From: an uncultured Eubacteriales bacterium
Lineage (GTDB): Bacteria; Bacillota; Clostridia; Peptostreptococcales; Anaerovoracaceae
NCBI GenBank assembly: GCA_900320285.1
Contig: ONRQ01000006.1
Location: forward strand, 1-46,762
Length of the DNA stretch: 46,762 bases
Reading direction: 5' to 3'
Part shown: piece by piece, positions 8,254 to 15,742 of the stretch
How the letters are laid out: every line of letters starts with the position of its first letter
Position numbering within the stretch: the stretch's first letter is position 1
Notes under the pieces: model-generated
The model's input: the letters and a program-made list of their open reading frames with translations, nothing else
What the model was told of the DNA's origin: nothing
Databases searched by the model: none
Position numbers and translations under genes: made by a program

Positions 8254-9195
8254 ATGGTTGAAATAGTCGGAGTAGGGTTCGCCAAGACCGGCAAAACATA
8301 TTACTTTGACCCGGTAGGGAAAACATTTGAGCTTGGGGACATGGTCATTGTCGAAACGGCAAGAGGCATGGAGCTTGGTCATATTTTAATTGCAAACAGA
8401 GAGATCGATGAATCGGAACTGGTCGCAGAACTGAAACCGGTAGAACGCAAGGCAACTGATGCAGATCTTAAGAAATACCATGAGAACCTTGCCAAAAGGG
8501 AAGACGCTCTCAGGGTATGTGCCGAAAAGATCGAAAAGCACGGACTCGATATGAAGCTCATCGATGTTGAGTTCATGATCGACGGTTCCAAGATAGTGTT
8601 CTACTTCTCTGCAGATGGCAGGGTGGATTTCAGAGAGCTTGCAAAGGATCTTGCAGGGCACTTCAAAAACAGAATAGAACTCAGACAGATCGGGGTCAGA
8701 GATGAAGCAAGGATGCTTGGCGGCATCGGTATCTGCGGGAGACCTCTTTGCTGCAGCAAATGGCTTTCGGATTTTCATCCGGTTTCGATCAAGATGGCAA
8801 AACAGCAGAATCTTTCACTCAATCCTTCGAAGATTTCCGGAACCTGCGGAAGGCTCATGTGCTGCCTCAACTTTGAGGATAAAACATACAAGGAACTCCG
8901 CAAGGGTATGCCGAAAGACAATGAAAGAGTCGAGACGCCTGATGGCCTTGCTAAGGTAGTAAATGTCGATTACTTCAATGGAAAAATCAACACGCGCGCC
9001 ATCGAAAAAGACCCTGAAACAGGCGAGGAGGTATTCTCCCAGGAGATCCATTCCTTCGGAAAAGATGAGATAAGACGTATCGGCAGAAACGCCGGAAAAG
9101 AGCGGACAGAAGAAGTTCCTCTGGAAGTAATGTTCGATTCCGAAGTAGATGATGAAGAGATACGCGAACTCGAAGAGCTGATGAGAGAGTTCTGA
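8254..9195 (+). CDS. ricT: PSP1-domain protein RicT (YaaT)
   Basis: 313 residues. The PSP1 domain contains the two diagnostic Cys clusters, CGRPLCC and CGRLMCC, in the middle of the protein. In Bacillus subtilis RicT works in the Fe-S-containing RicAFT complex that controls RNase Y-dependent RNA processing, sporulation and competence. The frame is open further upstream (8140) but GGAGGA sits 7-12 bases before ATG 8254 and homology begins there (MVEIVGVGF). It lies between holB and trmN6 as in Bacillus. The RicA and RicF partner genes are not in this window. Confidence 0.92.
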   Translation: MVEIVGVGFAKTGKTYYFDPVGKTFELGDMVIVETARGMELGHILIANREIDESELVAELKPVERKATDADLKKYHENLAKREDALRVCAEKIEKHGLDMKLIDVEFMIDGSKIVFYFSADGRVDFRELAKDLAGHFKNRIELRQIGVRDEARMLGGIGICGRPLCCSKWLSDFHPVSIKMAKQQNLSLNPSKISGTCGRLMCCLNFEDKTYKELRKGMPKDNERVETPDGLAKVVNVDYFNGKINTRAIEKDPETGEEVFSQEIHSFGKDEIRRIGRNAGKERTEEVPLEVMFDSEVDDEEIRELEELMREF

Positions 9196-9941
9196 TGGAA
9201 AGAATAGACGATACCGGATTCGGAGGCATCAGAGTCATACAGAACAAAGGCTCAGGCTATGGGGTAGACGCCGTGCTGCTCGCGGCATTTGCAGCAGGCG
9301 AGACCGGAGCTAAAGGGTTGCCGAAGGGCAGCGCAGCACCGCTCAGTATAGCTGATCTGGGTACCGGATGCGGAGTGGCAGCATTCATACTTCATCACAA
9401 GCTTGGCGGAGCGGTGATGACCGGATACGATATCAGCGCCAATGCAGTAGACAGGGCTCAAAGAGCCTGTGTCATGAACGGACTGGAAGAAGATATATCT
9501 TTCATCTGCACCGATATAAACGATATCGAGGCATCAGCCGTTCTCGATGCGGTGATAACCAATCCTCCGTACTTCAGGAGAACGCCTGATGAACCGGGAG
9601 CAGCGGAGCCGGATGAAAGGTATATCGCAAGGCATGAGACAACTGCGGATATCTCGGCTTTTGCTGAAACTTCGGCAGGACTGCTGATGGATGGCGGTCA
9701 TCTGTACATGGTACACAGGCCTGACAGACTGGCGCATATAATCAGCGGACTGAGAGACGCGGGAATAGAGCCCAAGGAGATGCAGTTTGTGGTTCCGAAG
9801 CCGGGCAAGGCTGCGAATATTGTGCTCATACATGGAATAAAGGGGGCAGGAGCAGAGCTGCGGATGCTGCCGCAGATAACCGTACATACAGCTGACGGCG
9901 GCTATACTGACGAAATACTTAAATACTATGAGAGAGTATGA
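9195..9941 (+). CDS. trmN6: tRNA1(Val) A37 N6-methyltransferase-like protein
   Basis: A 248-residue SAM-dependent methyltransferase with DLGTGCG (SAM loop, about residues 54-60) and the amino-methyltransferase catalytic motif TNPPY (about 120-124). The motif and length match TrmN6/YfiC/YabB, which methylates A37 of tRNA-Val. The start codon overlaps the ricT stop by one base (TGATG). Bacillus has yabB in the same neighbourhood. The exact tRNA target is inferred from the family. Confidence 0.85.
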   Translation: MERIDDTGFGGIRVIQNKGSGYGVDAVLLAAFAAGETGAKGLPKGSAAPLSIADLGTGCGVAAFILHHKLGGAVMTGYDISANAVDRAQRACVMNGLEEDISFICTDINDIEASAVLDAVITNPPYFRRTPDEPGAAEPDERYIARHETTADISAFAETSAGLLMDGGHLYMVHRPDRLAHIISGLRDAGIEPKEMQFVVPKPGKAANIVLIHGIKGAGAELRMLPQITVHTADGGYTDEILKYYERV

Positions 9942-10005
9942 AAGCCCGATGTTGAGGTTCCGCGGCAGCCGGAAACTGAATCGGGTTTTATTGTATCCTT
10001 TTTTG
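9942..10005 (+). terminator. Terminator ending the tmk-trmN6 operon
   Basis: An outer stem (9942-9950 AAGCCCGAT with 9980-9988, one G-U pair) encloses an inner GTTCCG/CGGAAAC stem; a T-rich tail with TTTTTT at 10000-10005 follows. It starts immediately after the trmN6 stop. Confidence 0.75.
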
Positions 10006-10025
10006 CTTTGCAGAGGGCGCTTTGC

Positions 10026-10054
10026 TTGAATAGAGAGGCGCTTCAATATATAAT
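10026..10054 (+). promoter_or_regulatory. Sigma-A promoter for the membrane-protein pair
   Basis: TTGAAT (10026-10031) and TATAAT (10049-10054) are separated by 17 bases. Transcription should begin near 10061, about 56 bases before the start at 10117. Confidence 0.8.
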
Positions 10055-10116
10055 AATATCAATAAGTGCGGGCATTTTCGGATGGCCTGCAACAGAAGAA
10101 GATAAGGAGAACACAT

Positions 10117-10404
10117 ATGATTTCGGTAAGTGTGAAAGGTGTGCTGATCGGAGTGCTTCTGATCGCGCTGATAGTGCTTGTGGTATTCCTGATCGTACTG
10201 GTCTCGAACCTGACTGATACCGTCAAGAAGGCTAACGCAATAATCGACGGAAGCACAAGTGCTGCAGCAAGCGCAAAGGCAAAGATCGATAATGCTTCCG
10301 ATGCTGTCAAGGGCAGTGTCTCAAAAGTAACAGGCATTGCGACCGGCGTAGTATCTACAGGTACGCAGGTTGCCGGCAAAGTGATCGATAAGGTTGTCAA
10401 GTAA
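10117..10404 (+). CDS. Small membrane protein, DUF948/YtxG-like architecture
   Basis: A 95-residue protein with one strong transmembrane helix (about residues 7-29), then a helical segment rich in Ala, Ser, Lys and Val (TDTVKKANAIIDG onward). The start at 10117 has AAGGAG 7 bases upstream; the frame is open to 10066 but without a ribosome site. The pattern of helix plus amphipathic repeat is like DUF948 proteins, general stress-type proteins of unknown function. The next gene has the same N-terminal plan and follows after 18 bases, so the two are probably diverged paralogues acting together. Confidence 0.75.
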   Translation: MISVSVKGVLIGVLLIALIVLVVFLIVLVSNLTDTVKKANAIIDGSTSAAASAKAKIDNASDAVKGSVSKVTGIATGVVSTGTQVAGKVIDKVVK

Positions 10405-10422
10405 GAAATAAGGAGAATCAAA

Positions 10423-11553
10423 ATGACTATCAATCAGACACTTGCATTCTGCCTTGTAGCCGTTCTTATAGGATTCCTTGTTGTTCTGGCGATCCTGGCT
10501 AAACATACAGTAGAACTGTTAAAGAAAACCAAAACTCTTACTGACAAGAGCACTGAAGCCGTTGATGATGTCAAGGGCAGATTTGATAAGCTGAGCGATG
10601 ATGCACTCAGTGCAGTTGGCGCAGTAGCTGCCGACACATCCGGAGCTGTCAAGCTGATCTCTGCCGCCGGCGTCGGACTTACGGCACTTGGTTTCGGAAA
10701 GGTGCTGTTCAGACTGTTGACAGGTTCGGGCATCTCCGCAATGTCGACTGCCAGAGAACGCAGAAGAGCTAAAAAAGAAATCAAGCTTTCAAGACAAACC
10801 ATAAGAGAGCTTAATAAACAAACGGAGCTCGAGAAAAAGGCCCGCAGGAAAGCAGCAAAAAAGACTCAGAAGTATCAGAAGCAGGATGCCAGGGCGGCAG
10901 CAAAAGCAGCAAAGCAGGCAAAAGTAACTGCGAAGGCAGAAGCAGCTGCTTCTAAGAAAGCTGCGAAAACCGAAGCAAAGGCATCAAAAAAGAGAGCGAA
11001 AGTCGAGAAGAAAGAGGCGGCTTCAGCTAAAAAGGAAGCACTCAAAGCAGCCGCTGCCGCTGCCGCATTAAGCGCAAAGATAGCGAAGACTGAGCAGAAA
11101 GCTGCGGCAAAGGCAGCCAGAGTCGAGAAAGCTGTAGCAGCAAAGGCTGTAAAGACCGAAAAAGCAATTGCTCAAAAGGCGGCAAAGGCCGAGAGGCAGG
11201 CTATTAAAACTGCAGCCAGGGCTGAGAAGAACGCAGCTCTTCTTGCGGCGAAGCTTGACAAAAAGGCAATAAAGGCAAAAGCCAAAAAAGCTGAGAAGGC
11301 AGTAAAAAAGGCAGGTCAGAAAGCGGAAAAAAAGGTCCGTAAGGCCACAAAGCCGATCAGGAAAGAGCAGCAGAAACTTAAGCTGGCAAAGAAGGGCGCT
11401 AAGGTCGCTGCTGTTGCTGTCAGGACCGAGGCGAAGATTGTTTCAAAGGCGGCAAAGGGAGCCGGAAAACTTGTAAAAAAGGCTCACGCAAAGCATGCCG
11501 ACAAAAGAGCCGCAAGGAAGGCGGCAAAAAAAGCTGCTGCTGAAGCAGAATAA
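10423..11553 (+). CDS. Membrane-anchored protein with a long Lys/Ala-rich (histone H1-like) tail
   Basis: 376 residues. Residues about 7-27 form a transmembrane helix; 28-70 are a DUF948-like amphipathic helix; 80-100 hold a second hydrophobic, Gly-rich stretch. From about 105 to the end the protein is almost only Ala, Lys, Glu, Arg in AAK/KAEK/KKA repeats, strongly basic and helix-forming, like histone H1 or bacterial H1-like tails. Such a tail could bind nucleic acid or other polyanions (inference); alternatively it may be a long coiled helix in the cell envelope. The repeats make slipped-strand length changes likely. GGAG precedes the ATG. murA follows after 27 bases. Confidence 0.8.
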   Translation: MTINQTLAFCLVAVLIGFLVVLAILAKHTVELLKKTKTLTDKSTEAVDDVKGRFDKLSDDALSAVGAVAADTSGAVKLISAAGVGLTALGFGKVLFRLLTGSGISAMSTARERRRAKKEIKLSRQTIRELNKQTELEKKARRKAAKKTQKYQKQDARAAAKAAKQAKVTAKAEAAASKKAAKTEAKASKKRAKVEKKEAASAKKEALKAAAAAAALSAKIAKTEQKAAAKAARVEKAVAAKAVKTEKAIAQKAAKAERQAIKTAARAEKNAALLAAKLDKKAIKAKAKKAEKAVKKAGQKAEKKVRKATKPIRKEQQKLKLAKKGAKVAAVAVRTEAKIVSKAAKGAGKLVKKAHAKHADKRAARKAAKKAAAEAE

Positions 11554-11580
11554 AAATACTATCGTTACAGGAGGCCGTTA

Positions 11581-12855
11581 ATGGCAAAAATCCTAGTTAA
11601 TAACAGCGGACCGCTTCATGGTGAAGTCTGGATAAGCGGAGCCAAGAATTCGGTGCTTCCGCTTCTTGCCGCAACAATAATGACAAAAGACACCTGCGTG
11701 ATCGAGGATGTTCCCGATCTCGCAGATGTCAGCGTTATGAAGAAGATGCTCTCTAAGTACGGAGCACAGATCGATGATGCCGAAGAAGGTACCATCAGAA
11801 TCAGTACGCCTGAAATAGTATCCTGCGAAGGTGACAGGGATCTTGTGCAGGAGATGAGGGCGTCTCTTTTTACTATGGGACCTATGCTCGCCAGACATGG
11901 CAAAATAGTGATGCCGATGCCGGGCGGATGCACCATAGGCAGAAGACCTATAGATCTTCACCTGAAGGGTTTCAGGGCCCTCGGCGCTGAAGTTGTGGAA
12001 GATATCGAAAAAGAGCTGGTCACGGTGACAGCAGGACCGGACGGGCTTAAAGGCGACGTCATCTATCTTGACTTTCCAAGTGTCGGAGCAACAGAAAACA
12101 TTCTCATGGCGGCAACCACCGCAAGAGGCACAACAATAATAGAAAACGCTGCAAAAGAGCCTGAGATCATCGATCTCGCAAACCAGCTTAATAAGATGGG
12201 CGCAAGGATCAAATACGCCGGTACCGATATGATACGTATCGAGGGCGTTCAGAATCTCTCGGGATGCATACATGAGGCTATCCCTGACAGGATAGAGACC
12301 GGAACGTTCATGCTTGCTGCAGCTATAACACGCGGAGACATTCTTATAAGAAACGCACTTCCGGGCCACGTAAGGCCTATAATGGCAAAGCTCAAGGAAT
12401 GCAATGTAGATGTTGAGGTCACTCCGGAAGGAATATATGTGGATGCCAGGGACAGGGAACTCAATGCGACAGACATAAAGACGCTCCCTTATCCGGGATT
12501 CCCGACAGATATTCAGTCGCCTTTCATGGCTTTCCTTACAACCGTCAACGGCAGCAGCGTCGTAAGAGAGACCGTTTTTGAAAACAGATTCATGCACGTT
12601 GTTGAGCTCAACCGTATGGGAGCTGACATCATAACAGAAAACAGAGAAGCTATAGTACCGGGAAATAAACAGCTCAAGGGCGCAAAGGTAAGAGCTACCG
12701 ACCTCAGGGCGGGAGCTGCCATGGTGCTCGCGGGCCTTTCAGCAAAAGGGACAACGGAGATAAGTGAGATATATCACATCGAAAGAGGCTACGAGAATTT
12801 CGTAGGCAAATTCAAGGCTCTCGGAGCCGACATCATGAAGATTTCTAGCGATTGA
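11581..12855 (+). CDS. murA: UDP-N-acetylglucosamine 1-carboxyvinyltransferase
   Basis: First committed step of peptidoglycan synthesis: transfers enolpyruvate from PEP to UDP-GlcNAc. Lys22 (GAKNS) and the catalytic Cys117 in PGGCTIGRRPIDLH (114-127) are present; Cys at this position is the fosfomycin target, so the enzyme is predicted to be the sensitive type. 424 residues is normal. AGGAGG lies 7 bases before the start. It lies between the basic-tail protein and fbp, all on one strand with short gaps. Confidence 0.96.
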   Translation: MAKILVNNSGPLHGEVWISGAKNSVLPLLAATIMTKDTCVIEDVPDLADVSVMKKMLSKYGAQIDDAEEGTIRISTPEIVSCEGDRDLVQEMRASLFTMGPMLARHGKIVMPMPGGCTIGRRPIDLHLKGFRALGAEVVEDIEKELVTVTAGPDGLKGDVIYLDFPSVGATENILMAATTARGTTIIENAAKEPEIIDLANQLNKMGARIKYAGTDMIRIEGVQNLSGCIHEAIPDRIETGTFMLAAAITRGDILIRNALPGHVRPIMAKLKECNVDVEVTPEGIYVDARDRELNATDIKTLPYPGFPTDIQSPFMAFLTTVNGSSVVRETVFENRFMHVVELNRMGADIITENREAIVPGNKQLKGAKVRATDLRAGAAMVLAGLSAKGTTEISEIYHIERGYENFVGKFKALGADIMKISSD

Positions 12856-12876
12856 ACAGAGTAAACGGAGGACGTC

Positions 12877-14826
12877 ATGCATGATATCAATTATCTCAAG
12901 CTTCTGGCTGAGAAGTACCCAAACCGCAGAAGCGTAAGGACCGAAATTATCAACCTCAGAGCGATCCTGGCTCTTCCGAAGGCCACCGAGTTCTTCCTCA
13001 GCGATATCCACGGCGAATATGACGCTTTCCATCACTTCGTCAGAAGTGGATCGGGAATGATCCGCATGAGGATAGATGAGGTGTTCGGAAACATTCTGAC
13101 CGAAAGTGAATGTGATGCGCTTGCTTCTCTCATATACAATCCTGAAGCAGAGATGGCAAGAAGAGAAAAAAGCGAGAACGATTTTAACGCCTGGTGCAAG
13201 GTGTCGATCAGAAGACTTATAGCCATCTGCCGGGTAGTGTCCAACAAATACACCAGGTCCAAGGTAAAGAAGCGTCTCCCGATATTTTCATCGTATATTA
13301 TGGATGAGCTTCTTTTTGCCGATAATGTTATGGACAGGCATAAATACTATGATGAGATCATCGATACCATCGTGGAGTACGATGCCGCAAAGGAATTTAT
13401 CGTAGATATCACAGAAACCATAGCTAATATGGTCGTCGACAGGCTCCATATAATCGGAGATGTATTCGACAGAGGTCCTAAATCCCATGTAGTACTGGAC
13501 TATCTCATGGCTAACCGCGGTGTAGATATCCAGTGGGGTAATCACGATATCCTCTGGATGGGCGCTGCCTGCGGAAACAGAGCGTGCATCGCTACTATGA
13601 TCCGCATCAACGTCCGCTACAACAATTTCGATATGCTCGAAGTAGGTTACGGATTAAACCTGCGTCCGCTGGCTTCGCTGGCTCAGCATATCTATAAGGA
13701 CGATCCATGTGAGTTCTTCAAGCCTAATGTGCTTGAAACGAATAAATATGACCCTATCCCACCTGAGCTGGCTGCAAAGATGCATAAGATGATCTCTATC
13801 ATTCAGTTCAAGATAGAGGGTCAGGAGATCCTGGCTCATCCTGAGTATCACCTCGAGCACAGAAATCTTCTCGGAAATATCGATTTCGAAAAAGGTACTG
13901 TCATGGTCGATGGTGTTGAATGGCCGATGAGAGACATGAACCTTCCGACAGTTGATCCGGAAGATCCATATAAACTGACCGAACAGGAAGAAGAAGTTAT
14001 GGTCGCTCTCGAGTCTTCGATACTCAATTCAGAGAAACTCCAGAGACATATAAACTACATGTTCACGCACGGAGCGCTCTTTAAGATCATGAACGGCAAC
14101 CTCTTGTATCACGGCTGCATGATCCTCAACGAGCGCGGCAATTTCAAAGCCGTTGAGATCGACGGTAAAAAATATAAGGGCGCCGCGTATATGCGCAAGC
14201 TTGATCAGATGATCAGGGATGCCCGTGGAAAACAGACTGACGGCAGAACGTCTGCAGAAGCTGCATCAATAATGTGGTATCTGTGGCTCTCCGAAGACTC
14301 GCCGCTCTTCGGCAAGGACAAGATGACAACGTTCGAAAGATACTTCATCGCCGACAAATCCACCCATAAGGAGAATAAGGTCCCTTACTACAGGCTTATC
14401 AACAATGAAGAACTTGCAGTCAAGATCCTTAAGGATTTCGGACTCGATCCTGATCATGGAGTCATACTGAACGGACACGTACCGGTCAAGCTCGTAAAGG
14501 GAGAAACTCCTATCAAGGCGAACGGAAAGATCTTCATTATCGATGGCGGCATTTCGAAAGCGTATCACAAAACGACAGGTATTGCCGGATATACAGCCAT
14601 AATGACCTCAAAGCATATGTATCTCGCCGAACATCAGCCGTATGAGCCTATGCGTGAAGACGGTACTCAGGTCTTCCACAGACCTGTTATGCATCTGGTA
14701 CATACCGAACCTGTCAGGCTCAGGATAAGAGATACTGACAACGGAGCAGAGCTCCGTGCACAGATCGCGACTCTTGAGGAACTGTACGATCAGTTTGTCG
14801 GCGGCGGTATCAGAGAGATTTATTAA
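12877..14826 (+). CDS. fbp: Fructose-1,6-bisphosphatase class III
   Basis: Removes the 1-phosphate of fructose 1,6-bisphosphate in gluconeogenesis. The metallophosphatase set is present: DIHGEYDAF (43-51), GDVFDRGP (about 194-201) and GNHD (about 221-224), the calcineurin-like metal site. 649 residues and this fold define class III, the Firmicutes type unrelated to classes I and II. GGAG precedes the ATG. With the PPi-type phosphofructokinase at 3139, the cell has two routes from fructose bisphosphate to fructose 6-phosphate. Confidence 0.96.
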   Translation: MHDINYLKLLAEKYPNRRSVRTEIINLRAILALPKATEFFLSDIHGEYDAFHHFVRSGSGMIRMRIDEVFGNILTESECDALASLIYNPEAEMARREKSENDFNAWCKVSIRRLIAICRVVSNKYTRSKVKKRLPIFSSYIMDELLFADNVMDRHKYYDEIIDTIVEYDAAKEFIVDITETIANMVVDRLHIIGDVFDRGPKSHVVLDYLMANRGVDIQWGNHDILWMGAACGNRACIATMIRINVRYNNFDMLEVGYGLNLRPLASLAQHIYKDDPCEFFKPNVLETNKYDPIPPELAAKMHKMISIIQFKIEGQEILAHPEYHLEHRNLLGNIDFEKGTVMVDGVEWPMRDMNLPTVDPEDPYKLTEQEEEVMVALESSILNSEKLQRHINYMFTHGALFKIMNGNLLYHGCMILNERGNFKAVEIDGKKYKGAAYMRKLDQMIRDARGKQTDGRTSAEAASIMWYLWLSEDSPLFGKDKMTTFERYFIADKSTHKENKVPYYRLINNEELAVKILKDFGLDPDHGVILNGHVPVKLVKGETPIKANGKIFIIDGGISKAYHKTTGIAGYTAIMTSKHMYLAEHQPYEPMREDGTQVFHRPVMHLVHTEPVRLRIRDTDNGAELRAQIATLEELYDQFVGGGIREIY

Positions 14827-14843
14827 GCGAAAGGGTATAAGAC

Positions 14844-14939
14844 ATGGCGGTCATATTGAAAATACTTGGAGGAGTGCTACTTGCCTGCTGCGTATGGTAC
14901 ATACTCCTGCTTTACAGAAACAACAGAAACAAACTCTGA
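14844..14939 (+). CDS. 31-residue membrane microprotein
   Basis: An ATG at 14844 opens a 31-codon frame ending at TGA 14937-14939. The product is one hydrophobic helix (VILKILGGVLLACCVWYILL) capped by YRNNRNKL, a textbook positive-inside tail. AAAGGG lies 8 bases upstream. It fills most of the 161-base gap between fbp and the PrsW-like gene. No family recognised; the vicinal Cys pair (residues 15-16) lies within the helix. Confidence 0.5.
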   Translation: MAVILKILGGVLLACCVWYILLLYRNNRNKL

Positions 14940-14987
14940 ATCATGTCGGAGTTAACATAAGCAACTAAAAGATAAAGGGGACAGAAA

Positions 14988-15725
14988 ATGCAACTGGATA
15001 GCAATCTTATGGCGCTGGCGATAATACCGGGCCTGCTGATAATCATTTACGTATATAAAAAGGATAAGGTAGAAAAGGAACCTGTCAGACTGATAATCAA
15101 AATCATACTTCTGGGTGTCCTTTCCTGCTTTGCTGCTGCGTATCTTGAGATGTTCGAGAGCCAGTTCCTGCCTCAGTATCCGCAGGGATCACTGGAGTAT
15201 GCGCTGACAACTTCGTTCTGCATGGCAGCATTTGTAGAGGAAATCGTAAAATTCCTCGCCATGAAGATCGGATCCTGGCGGTATCCGGGATTCAACTACA
15301 GATTTGACGGCATCGTTTACGGAGTATCGGCTGCGGTCGGTTTTGCCATCTATGAAAACATCAATTATGTCGCTATGTACGGCCTGCAGACTGCCATAGT
15401 AAGGGCGTTCACGGCCATTCCTCTGCACGCTTTCTGCGGAGTATTCATGGGAGTTATCTACTCATATTCCAAGAAAGCATCTATCCTTGGCAACAGGGGA
15501 GCTTCCGCCGGATACACATTGCTTGCACTTCTGGTGCCGATGCTGATCCACGGAACTTATGATACATTCGCGTTCCTGGGCGAGCAGGGCACGATCCCGC
15601 TGCTCATCTTTGTTGTAATACTGTATGTTGCTGCAATCGCTACTATCAAGAGAATGTCGGCAGCTGATTACAGGGCGGGATTCTATCCACAGGCACGCGT
15701 TATCAATTACGATGTTGATATTTAA
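14988..15725 (+). CDS. PrsW-family intramembrane metalloprotease
   Basis: A 245-residue polytopic membrane protein with about seven hydrophobic segments. The family motifs are in order: EE-x-x-K in AAFVEEIVKF, EN-x-x-Y in IYENINYV, H-x-x-x-G in PLHAFCGVFMG, and a final His in MLIHGTYD. In Bacillus PrsW cleaves the anti-sigma factor RsiW; the substrate here is unknown and no anti-sigma gene is adjacent. It precedes glgB by 17 bases and may share a transcript with the glycogen genes. Confidence 0.85.
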   Translation: MQLDSNLMALAIIPGLLIIIYVYKKDKVEKEPVRLIIKIILLGVLSCFAAAYLEMFESQFLPQYPQGSLEYALTTSFCMAAFVEEIVKFLAMKIGSWRYPGFNYRFDGIVYGVSAAVGFAIYENINYVAMYGLQTAIVRAFTAIPLHAFCGVFMGVIYSYSKKASILGNRGASAGYTLLALLVPMLIHGTYDTFAFLGEQGTIPLLIFVVILYVAAIATIKRMSAADYRAGFYPQARVINYDVDI

Positions 15726-15742
15726 AAATAAGGGTGGTCAAT

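Noticed and set aside
10850-11540. Repeated GCAAAA/GCTAAG-like units as a tandem DNA repeat or CRISPR
   Set aside because: The units are irregular codons for Ala and Lys within one open frame, with no fixed repeat length or spacers.
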